NCBI GenBank assembly: GCA_947624465.1
Contig: CANQKJ010000135.1
Coordinates: forward strand, 1 to 6,056
DNA from: an uncultured Oscillospiraceae bacterium
Lineage (GTDB): Bacteria; Bacillota; Clostridia; Oscillospirales; Oscillospiraceae
Direction of reading: 5' to 3'
Length of the DNA: 6,056 nt
Shown here: positions 1 to 5,647 of the stretch, piece after piece
Numbering within the stretch: position 1 is the stretch's first letter
Layout of the letters: every line of letters begins with the position of its first letter
Notes under the pieces: generated by a model
The model's database searches: none
What the model was told of the DNA's origin: nothing
The model's input: only the letters and a program-made list of their open reading frames with translations
Translations under genes and position numbers: made by a program

Positions 1-1
1 C

Positions 2-427
2 CGGGACCACATCGCCCAGGGCCACTGTTACCGCCACGCCCTCAACACCCGGACCTTCGAGCCCGACGGCCCCAACTGGACCCCCCGCATCTCCGGCGTG
101 GTGAAGCCCGACGGCTCCTACAACCTGTCCATCCTGAAGTCCCTGGACGGCGACCCCTCCTGCTGCTGCCGGTACTTCTACGAGTACGACAAGCCCGTCC
201 CCGGCGTGGGCCACTTCCTCTCCACCTACCAGGGGGACGGCAATCCCCTGCCCTCCTTCGAGGGGGAACCCAAGCGGGTGGCCGTCATCGCCTCCACCGT
301 CCGGGAGTGGGCGGACCAGCTCTGGGCCAGCCTCAACGAGGACAATAAGGTGTCCCTGTTCGCGGAATTCATCGACCTGGAAAGCAAGACCCGGGACACC
401 GTCATCCTCAACAAGCACCAAAAATGA
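2..427 (+). CDS. purO: IMP cyclohydrolase, PurO-type (5'-truncated by window edge)
   Basis: The reading frame is open from base 2 to the TGA at 425-427, giving 141 C-terminal residues. The true start lies left of the window. A GTG at 98 is not the start, because family-like sequence precedes it (GPNWTPRISG, about residues 23-32 of the visible part). That motif, the following SYNLSILKS block and the ending DTVILNKH fit the IMP cyclohydrolase family whose founder is archaeal PurO. Family members are usually about 200-240 residues, so roughly 90 are missing. Known role: ring closure of FAICAR to IMP, the last de novo purine step, in the cytosol. Context supports this: the AICAR transformylase downstream lacks its own cyclohydrolase domain, so this protein can supply the missing activity. 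The stop overlaps the next ATG (ATGA at 424-427). The family call is from remembered motifs; activity is inferred. Confidence 0.85.
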   Translation, partial: RDHIAQGHCYRHALNTRTFEPDGPNWTPRISGVVKPDGSYNLSILKSLDGDPSCCCRYFYEYDKPVPGVGHFLSTYQGDGNPLPSFEGEPKRVAVIASTVREWADQLWASLNEDNKVSLFAEFIDLESKTRDTVILNKHQK

Positions 428-552
428 TTTCGCCCGACCTGCTGTTCTTCTTCGACGGCAAGCCCGCCGCCGAAAGCAAGCTGGACGGGGAGCTGATGGA
501 CTGGATACACGAGGCATACGAGTTCGCCGCTTCCAAGCGGCCCGGAAAGTGA
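424..552 (+). CDS. 42-residue micro-ORF, possible internal-deletion remnant of a DUF5655-like gene
   Basis: An ATG overlaps the stop of the preceding cyclohydrolase gene (ATGA) and the frame runs 42 codons to TGA at 550-552, ending 7 nt before the next start. No clear Shine-Dalgarno precedes it, so translation would depend on coupling. The protein has two recognisable halves. Residues 6-16 (LLFFFDGKPAA) resemble the N-terminal opening of DUF5655-type proteins. Residues 20-39 (LDGELMDWIHEAYEFAASKR) resemble their C-terminal ending. Full-length relatives are, as I recall, about 130-150 residues, so roughly 100 middle residues would be absent with the frame kept. Alternatives are a genuine small protein or a non-translated spacer. 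The ORF is seen directly; the remnant reading rests on memory of the family pattern. No function is proposed. Confidence 0.5.
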   Translation: MISPDLLFFFDGKPAAESKLDGELMDWIHEAYEFAASKRPGK

Positions 553-559
553 GGGGCTT

Positions 560-1090
560 ATGGACGAGTTGAGTCTGGTGACTCCCACAATGGAGTACGC
601 CGACGCCATCATGGACTTCCGCCGGGAGATGCTGGACGCCGGCTCCTCCTTCGACGGCTGCAACTGCCTGGACAGCTACGCCCGGGCGGAGGACTGGCTG
701 GCCCATGTGGAGGAGGCCCGGTCAGAGGAACTGATGGCCGAAAAACACAAGGTGGTCTCCGACCTCTGGCTGGCGGTACGCAAGTCCGACGGCCGGATCG
801 TCGGCATCATCGACTTCCGGCACAGTCTGGACCACCCGGTGCTGGCCCAATGGGGCGGACACATCGGCTACTGCGTCCGGCCCAGCGAGCGCCGGAAGGG
901 CTACGCAAAAGAAATGCTCCGCATGGATCTGGAACGCTGTAAGGCGTTTGGCCTTGACAATGTCATGGTCACCTGTCACAAGGGCAACATCGGCAGCGAG
1001 AAGACCATCCTGGCCAACGGCGGGGTATTTGAAAAGGAAGTAAAAGCGGAGGGCGAGATCGTCCGCCGGTTCTGGATCGAACTGAAATGA
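560..1090 (+). CDS. GNAT-family N-acetyltransferase
   Basis: This 176-residue protein has the GNAT fold signature. Residues 69-86 (LWLAVRKSDGRIVGIIDF) form the beta hairpin before the acetyl-CoA site. Residues 99-121 hold motif A, with the pyrophosphate-binding loop around ERRKGYA (110-116). Residues 134-155 (NVMVTCHKGNIGSEKTILAN) match motif B, including the Asn/Ser helix seen in many GNATs. It resembles the predicted acetyltransferase group COG3981, and its length suits a single domain. The ATG at 560 follows a GAGGGG stretch at 551-556, a close but plausible ribosome site. Its stop overlaps the ATG of the ASCH gene, implying coupled translation. The substrate cannot be told from sequence: small molecule, antibiotic, protein N-terminus or nucleoside are all possible. 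Nothing in it ties it directly to purine synthesis. Confidence 0.88.
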   Translation: MDELSLVTPTMEYADAIMDFRREMLDAGSSFDGCNCLDSYARAEDWLAHVEEARSEELMAEKHKVVSDLWLAVRKSDGRIVGIIDFRHSLDHPVLAQWGGHIGYCVRPSERRKGYAKEMLRMDLERCKAFGLDNVMVTCHKGNIGSEKTILANGGVFEKEVKAEGEIVRRFWIELK

Positions 1091-1521
1091 CCGGGCCGGA
1101 ATTGTGGGCGGAGTTTGCCGCCAGAACCGGTGTAACGGCGGACTACGACGGCTGGGCCTTCGGAGACGACCCGGACGGGCTGGCGGCGCTGGTCCGCGCC
1201 GGCGTCAAGACCGCCACCGCCTCCGCCCTCCCCCTCTATGCCCTGGAGGGCGAAGCCCTGCCTGAGGCGGGAGAATACAGCGTCATCCTGGACAGCCGGG
1301 AGAACGCGGTGTGCGTCATCCGCGCCACAAAGGTGCATATAGTCCCCTTCCGGGCCGTCTCCCCGGAACACGCCCGGAAAGAGGGCGAGGGGGATCTGAG
1401 TCTGGCCCACTGGCGGGCGGTCCACCGGGATTTCTTCACCAGAGAGCTGGCGGAGGCCGGTCTGGCGTTCGACGAGGATATGCCGGTGGTCTGCGAGGAA
1501 TTCAAGGCCGTCTACCCCTGA
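1087..1521 (+). CDS. ASCH-domain protein (YhfF/COG4405-like)
   Basis: This 144-residue protein is a single ASCH domain, a PUA-like beta barrel. The diagnostic GxKxxT motif is at residues 39-44 (GVKTAT, with K41 and T44). It is followed by a barrel region, residues 62-84 (GEYSVILDS through ATKVHIVPF), and the EGDLSLAHWRAVHRDFF block at 101-117 typical of the longer COG4405 subfamily. In E. coli the smaller ASCH protein YqfB hydrolyses N4-acetylcytidine using a Lys and Thr spaced as here plus a Glu. An RNase activity has been reported for another ASCH protein. Neither activity is shown for this one, and I cannot assign its third catalytic residue with certainty; acidic residues near 98-103 are candidates. 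The ATG overlaps the GNAT stop codon (ATGA, 1087-1090). A role in nucleic acid or nucleoside metabolism is an inference. Confidence 0.85.
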   Translation: MTGPELWAEFAARTGVTADYDGWAFGDDPDGLAALVRAGVKTATASALPLYALEGEALPEAGEYSVILDSRENAVCVIRATKVHIVPFRAVSPEHARKEGEGDLSLAHWRAVHRDFFTRELAEAGLAFDEDMPVVCEEFKAVYP

Positions 1522-1548
1522 CAGAACGTGTTGTCTCTACATCATGAT

Positions 1549-1555
1549 AAGGAAG
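1549..1555 (+). promoter_or_regulatory. Ribosome binding site of the AICAR transformylase gene
   Basis: AAGGAAG lies 7 nt before the ATG at 1563, inside the 41-nt gap after the ASCH gene. It is a clear site and fixes the start. It also shows that this gene does not depend on translational coupling to the ASCH gene. Confidence 0.7.
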
Positions 1556-1562
1556 TGCTGAT

Positions 1563-2738
1563 ATGACCGAACTGGAACTGAAATACGGCTGCAACCCCAA
1601 CCAGAAGCCGGCGGCCATCTATATGGACGGCGGCCGGGACCTGCCCCTGGAGGTGCTGAACGGCAAGCCGGGGTACATCAACTTCATGGACGCGCTGAAC
1701 TCCTGGCAGCTGTTGAAGGCCCTGAAAAAGGCCACCGGCCTGCCCGCCGCCGCCTCCTTCAAGCACGTCTCCCCCGCCGGGGCCGCCCTGGGTCTGCCCC
1801 TGACCGACGTGGAGAAGCACATCTACTTCGTGGACGACCCGGAGCCCTCCCCCATCGCCTGCGCCTACATCCGGGCCAGAGGGGCCGACCGGCTCTGCTC
1901 CTACGGCGACTGGGCCGCCCTCAGCGACGTGTGCGACGCCTCCACCGCCCGCTACCTGGCCCTGGAGGTGTCCGACGGCGTCATCGCCCCCGGCTACACC
2001 GACGAGGCCCTGGCCATCCTGAAGACCAAGCGCAAGGGCGGCTACAACGTGGTGAAGATCGACCCGGACTACGAGCCGGACCCCATCGAGCGGCGGAACA
2101 TCTACGGCATCACCTTCCAGCAGGGCTACAACGCCTTCGACATCAACGAGGGCCTGCTGGAGAACATCGTCACCGAGAACAAGGAGCTGCCCCAGGCCGC
2201 CAAGCACGACCTGCTGCTCTCCCTCATCACCCTGAAATACACCCAGTCCAACTCGGTGTGCTATGTGAAGGACGGCATGACCATCGGCGTGGGGGCCGGC
2301 CAGCAGAGCCGCATCCACTGCACCCGCCTCGCCGGAAACAAGGCGGACAACTGGTGGCTCCGCCAGCACCCTAAGACCCTGGGTCTCCAGTTTGTGGACG
2401 GCATCCGCCGGCCCGACCGGGACAACGCCATCGACGTGTACCTCTCCGACGAGTGGGAGGACGTGCTGGCCGACGGCGTGTGGCAGAACACCTTCAAGGT
2501 GAAACCCGAGCCTCTGACCCCCGCCGAGAAAAAGGAGTGGATCGCCAGGCTGTCCGGCGTGTCCGTAGGCTCCGACGCCTTTTTCCCCTTCGGCGACAAC
2601 GTGGAGCGGGCACGGAAATCCGGCTGCCAGTATATCGCCCAGCCCGGCGGCTCCATCCGGGACGATAACGTCATCGCCGCCTGCGATAAGTACGGCATCG
2701 TGATGGCCTTCACCGGTATGCGGCTGTTCCACCACTGA
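1563..2738 (+). CDS. purH: Monofunctional AICAR transformylase (PurH C-terminal domain only)
   Basis: This 391-residue cytosolic enzyme formylates AICAR to FAICAR, using 10-formyltetrahydrofolate in the known family, the ninth step of IMP synthesis. It opens directly with the transformylase start LKYGCNPNQKPA (residues 6-17). The catalytic Lys-His pair is K67-H68 in SFKHVSPAG. Other family blocks are TQSNSVCY (227-234), GVGAGQQSRIHCTRLA (242-257), FPFGDNVERA (341-350), IAQPGGSIRDDNVI (358-371) and a terminal FTGMRLFHH. Bacterial PurH is usually about 510-530 residues with an N-terminal MGS-like IMP cyclohydrolase domain. That domain is absent here, and the start is fixed by an upstream Shine-Dalgarno, so this is a stand-alone enzyme and not a truncation. 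The missing step is probably supplied by the PurO-type gene at 2-427. purD follows after 18 nt, consistent with one operon. Confidence 0.95.
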   Translation: MTELELKYGCNPNQKPAAIYMDGGRDLPLEVLNGKPGYINFMDALNSWQLLKALKKATGLPAAASFKHVSPAGAALGLPLTDVEKHIYFVDDPEPSPIACAYIRARGADRLCSYGDWAALSDVCDASTARYLALEVSDGVIAPGYTDEALAILKTKRKGGYNVVKIDPDYEPDPIERRNIYGITFQQGYNAFDINEGLLENIVTENKELPQAAKHDLLLSLITLKYTQSNSVCYVKDGMTIGVGAGQQSRIHCTRLAGNKADNWWLRQHPKTLGLQFVDGIRRPDRDNAIDVYLSDEWEDVLADGVWQNTFKVKPEPLTPAEKKEWIARLSGVSVGSDAFFPFGDNVERARKSGCQYIAQPGGSIRDDNVIAACDKYGIVMAFTGMRLFHH

Positions 2739-2743
2739 TGATC

Positions 2744-2749
2744 GAGGTG
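2744..2749 (+). promoter_or_regulatory. Ribosome binding site of purD
   Basis: GAGGTG stands 7 nt before the ATG at 2757, within the 18-nt gap after the transformylase gene. It supports that ATG as the purD start. Confidence 0.7.
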
Positions 2750-2756
2750 TGTTGAG

Positions 2757-4013
2757 ATGAAAGTATTAGTCGTGGGTTCCGGCGGACGGGAGCACGCCAT
2801 CTGCTGGAAGCTGGCCCAGTCCCCCAAGGTCACGGAGCTGTACTGCGCCCCCGGCAACGGCGGCATCGCCCAGGCCGCCAAATGCGTGGACGTGAAGGCC
2901 ACCGACGTGGAGGGCATGGTGAGGTGGGCGAAGGACAACGCCATGGACTTCGTGGTGGTGGCTCCCGACGACCCCCTGGCCATGGGGATGGTGGACGCGC
3001 TGGAGGCGGCGGGCATCCCCGCCTTCGGTCCCCGGAAGAACGCCGCCATCGTGGAGGCCAGCAAGGCGTTCTCCAAGGAGCTGATGAAGAAGTACCGCAT
3101 CCCCACCGCCAGGTATGAGACCTTTACAGAGCTTGACGCGGCGCTGTCCTACATCGACAGGCAGGGCGCGCCCATCGTGGTCAAGGCAGACGGCCTGGCC
3201 CTGGGCAAGGGGGTCACCGTGGCCGCCACCGAGGACGAGGCCAAGCTGGCCGCCGCCGAGATGATGGGGGGCCGCAAGTTCGGCGACGCCGGCTCCACCC
3301 TGGTCATCGAGGAGTGCATGACCGGCCCGGAGGTGACGGTGCTGGCCTTTGTGGACGGGGAGCACGTCTCCCCCATGCCCGCCAGCCAGGACCATAAGCG
3401 GGCCTATACCGGCAACAAGGGCCCCAACACCGGCGGCATGGGCGCCATCTCTCCCCCGCCCCAGTACACCCCGGAGATCGCGAAGCGCTGCATGGAGGAG
3501 ATCTTCCTGCCCACCGTGGCGGCGCTGAAGGCGGAGGGCCGGCCCTTCAAGGGAGTGCTCTACTTCGGCCTGATGCTCACCCCGGACGGCCCCAAGGTGG
3601 TGGAGTATAACGCCCGCTTCGGCGACCCGGAGTGCCAGGCGGTCCTCTCCCTGCTGGACAGCGACCTGCTGGACATCATGCTGGCCTGCCGGGAGGGCAC
3701 CCTGGACAGGCTGGACATCCGCTGGAAAAACGAGGCCGCCTGCTGCCTGGTGCTGGCCTCCGGCGGCTATCCTCTGGAGTACAAAAAGGGCTGCCCCATC
3801 TCCGGGCTGGAGGAGGCGGGCAGGACCGCCATGGTGTTCCACGCGGGCACCAGGCTGGAGAACGGGCGGTATCTCACCAACGGCGGCCGGGTGCTGGGGG
3901 TCACCGCCACCGCCCCGACGCTGGACGAGGCCATTGAGGGGGCCTACGCCGCGGGGAGCCGCATCTCCTTTGAGGATATGCACTTCCGCACCGACATCGG
4001 CCACGCGTTCTGA
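2757..4013 (+). CDS. purD: Phosphoribosylamine--glycine ligase (GAR synthetase)
   Basis: This complete 418-residue cytosolic enzyme joins glycine to phosphoribosylamine with ATP, the second step of purine synthesis. The N-terminal domain opens with KVLVVGSGGREHAICWKLA (residues 2-20). The ATP-grasp part includes PIVVKADGLALGKGVTVA (139-156), EECMTGPEVTVLAF (185-198), the signature block from 209 (ASQDHKRAYTGNKGPNTGGMG) and the metal-binding EYNARFGDPECQ (283-294). The C-terminal domain ends YLTNGGRVLGVTATA (372-386) and FRTDIGHAF. Length is normal for the family (about 420-430). One variation: the loop written GPEAPL in E. coli PurD reads APDDPL here (69-74), a form I recall from clostridial relatives. 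It is the last gene of the rightward cluster, with a terminator starting 13 nt after the stop. Confidence 0.97.
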   Translation: MKVLVVGSGGREHAICWKLAQSPKVTELYCAPGNGGIAQAAKCVDVKATDVEGMVRWAKDNAMDFVVVAPDDPLAMGMVDALEAAGIPAFGPRKNAAIVEASKAFSKELMKKYRIPTARYETFTELDAALSYIDRQGAPIVVKADGLALGKGVTVAATEDEAKLAAAEMMGGRKFGDAGSTLVIEECMTGPEVTVLAFVDGEHVSPMPASQDHKRAYTGNKGPNTGGMGAISPPPQYTPEIAKRCMEEIFLPTVAALKAEGRPFKGVLYFGLMLTPDGPKVVEYNARFGDPECQAVLSLLDSDLLDIMLACREGTLDRLDIRWKNEAACCLVLASGGYPLEYKKGCPISGLEEAGRTAMVFHAGTRLENGRYLTNGGRVLGVTATAPTLDEAIEGAYAAGSRISFEDMHFRTDIGHAF

Positions 4014-4026
4014 GCCAAATAAGCGC

Positions 4027-4065
4027 AAAAAGCACCGCTTTCCCCGGGGGAAAGCGGTGCTTTTT
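4027..4065. terminator. Bidirectional rho-independent terminator between purD and cls
   Basis: A perfect 19-bp inverted repeat (4027-4045 against 4047-4065) has a one-base centre. In RNA the likely form is a GC-rich stem, GCACCGCTTTC pairing with its complement, with a 3-nt loop at about 4045-4047. Five A residues flank the left arm and five T residues the right, so either strand yields a hairpin followed by a U tract. It sits 13 nt beyond the purD stop and 6 nt beyond the cls stop on the other strand, and so serves both converging units. Confidence 0.93.
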
Positions 4066-4071
4066 ATCTGC

Positions 4072-5613
4072 TCAGAGCAGCGGGGCAACCACCCGGAGGA
4101 CCGCCCACAGCGCCCGGTGATACCAGGGCACGCTCCGGCAGTCGGCCAGGGTGACCATCAGGCTCTTGGTCTGGGTATCCAGGAAGTCCTCCCGGATGTC
4201 GGCCACCGAGGGGGCGTCGTACAGCAGTACGCCGTTCTCGAAGTGGAGGAACATACTGCGGTAGTCCAGGTTGACGGTGCCCACCGTGGCGTACCGGTCG
4301 TCCACCACGAAGTTCTTGGAGTGGACGAAGCCCGGCTCGTACTCGAAGATCTTCACCCCCGCCTCCAGCAGTTCCCGGTAGTGGGAGCGGGTCAGCTCGA
4401 ACACCGTCTTTTTGTCGGGGATGTGGGGGGTGATGATCCGCACGTCCACCCCGCTCTTGGCCGCCGAGGTCAGGGCCATGGTCAGGGAGTAGTCGATGGC
4501 CAGATAGGGGGTGGTGATGTAGAGGTATTTCTTGGCCCGGTAGATCAGGTTCAGATAGACTGTCTGGCCCACCGCCTCGTTGTCCCAGGGGCAGTCCTGG
4601 TAGGGCTGGACATAGCCCGCCGCGCCGCACCCCGCCGGGGCGGGACGGAAGGGCGTGAAGTCCTCCTCCTGGCTGTTGGTGAAGTCCCACATGGCCAGAA
4701 AGGACACCGCCATGGACCACACCGCGTCCCCCTCCAGCCGGATGGCCGAGTCCTTCCAGTGGCCGAACCGGGGCTTGACGTTGATGTACTCGTCCGCCAT
4801 ATTGATCCCGCCGGTAAAGGCCACCTTGCCGTCCACGATCAGATACTTCCGGTGGTCCCGGTTGTTCTGCCGCATGGACACCACCGGCACGAACCGGTTG
4901 AAGGCCCGGCAGTGGATGCCCTCCGCCTCCAGCCGGGCGGCGTAGTCGGCGGGCAGGGTGTTGATGGAGCCGATGTCGTCGTAGATGACCCGGACCTCCA
5001 GCCCGCGCTTTACCTTCTCCCGGAGGATCTCCAGCACCGAGCTCCACATCTGGCCCTCCTCGATGATGAAGTACTCGATGAAGACGTATCTCTCCGCGCC
5101 CCTCAGGGCGGAGAGGATGTCCTCCAGGCACAGGTCCCCCACGGGATAGTACTTGGTCCGGGTGTTTCCGTACACCGGGCAGTGGGCGGTCTGCTCCAGG
5201 TAATGGGCCATGCAGCCGGCGTCCTCCCCGGCCAGCAGGCTCAGGGAGGCGGAGCGGCCGCACTCGCCGCCCAGGCTGCGGCTGATCTTCTTCTCCATGG
5301 TGCTCAAACGGCGCTGATTGAACCGGGAGAGCCGGTTGCCGCCCAGCAGCAGATAGGCCACCGAGCCGAAGGGCATGAACGCCAGGATGATGATGATCCA
5401 GCCGATCTTATAGCCGGGATTGCTGTGGCTGCCCACCACCCACAGCACCAGCACCGCGGACAGCGCCACCAAGATCCAGCCGTAGATGGGGTTGATGGAC
5501 CGCAGGAACACCGCCAGGGCGAAATACAGCGCCAGCTGGAGGATGATGAGCACCGCCACGATGCCCAGCCGGTGGAACAGCACCTTTCCGATCTTGTTCA
5601 GGATACGATACAT
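4072..5613 (-). CDS. cls: Cardiolipin synthase, phospholipase D superfamily
   Basis: This 513-residue membrane protein most likely condenses two phosphatidylglycerol molecules into cardiolipin plus glycerol. Three hydrophobic segments lie at the N-terminus (about residues 16-38, 43-61 and 69-90). The third, with SNPGYKIGW and the GSVAYLLLGGN ending, fits the PLDc_N segment common in Cls proteins. Two catalytic HKD motifs are intact: H254-K256-D261 (HRKYLIVDGKVAFTGGIN) and H431-K433-D438 (HSKNFVVDDRYATVGTVNLD). Supporting family blocks are FIEYFIIEEGQMW (178-190) and YITTPYLAID (365-374). Length is typical of bacterial Cls (about 480-520). The start is supported by AAGGAG 5 nt upstream. It follows dnaE by 34 nt on the same strand with no terminator between, so co-transcription is likely. 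Another PLD-type phosphatidyltransferase activity is possible but less likely. Confidence 0.93.
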   Translation of the reverse strand: MYRILNKIGKVLFHRLGIVAVLIILQLALYFALAVFLRSINPIYGWILVALSAVLVLWVVGSHSNPGYKIGWIIIILAFMPFGSVAYLLLGGNRLSRFNQRRLSTMEKKISRSLGGECGRSASLSLLAGEDAGCMAHYLEQTAHCPVYGNTRTKYYPVGDLCLEDILSALRGAERYVFIEYFIIEEGQMWSSVLEILREKVKRGLEVRVIYDDIGSINTLPADYAARLEAEGIHCRAFNRFVPVVSMRQNNRDHRKYLIVDGKVAFTGGINMADEYINVKPRFGHWKDSAIRLEGDAVWSMAVSFLAMWDFTNSQEEDFTPFRPAPAGCGAAGYVQPYQDCPWDNEAVGQTVYLNLIYRAKKYLYITTPYLAIDYSLTMALTSAAKSGVDVRIITPHIPDKKTVFELTRSHYRELLEAGVKIFEYEPGFVHSKNFVVDDRYATVGTVNLDYRSMFLHFENGVLLYDAPSVADIREDFLDTQTKSLMVTLADCRSVPWYHRALWAVLRVVAPLL

Positions 5614-5618
5614 GGGAA

Positions 5619-5624
5619 CTCCTT
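5619..5624 (-). promoter_or_regulatory. Ribosome binding site of cls
   Basis: On the minus strand AAGGAG, preceded by a run of A, lies 5 nt before the cls ATG (5613-5611). It is the strongest Shine-Dalgarno in the window and fixes the cls start, which lets cls be translated independently of dnaE. Confidence 0.75.
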
Positions 5625-5647
5625 TTTTCTCGCTCAGGGCGATCTCT

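Noticed and set aside
98..427. GTG at 98 as the start of a 109-residue gene
   Set aside because: The frame is open to the left edge and the upstream residues (GPNWTPRISG) belong to the same conserved family, so the gene is cut by the window and does not start there.
1518..1548. Possible promoter before the transformylase gene (CTGACA at 1518-1523, CATGAT at 1543-1548)
   Set aside because: The 19-nt spacing is long and the -10 match is weak. Transcription would start within or just past the ribosome site at 1549-1555, so it is not convincing.
1542..2735. A 397-codon minus-strand frame opposite the AICAR transformylase
   Set aside because: It is fully antisense to a gene with many conserved motifs, with a low-complexity Gly/Val/His/Gln-rich product and no similarity I recognise: a GC-bias shadow.
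2766..4088. A 440-codon minus-strand frame opposite purD
   Set aside because: It is antisense to purD, crosses the terminator and has a Gly/His-rich product of the same artefact type.
5614..5647. Possible terminator or regulatory hairpin between dnaE and cls
   Set aside because: Only a 4-bp TCGC/GCGA pairing is present. The A run that follows is part of the Shine-Dalgarno region and no U tract follows on the minus strand.
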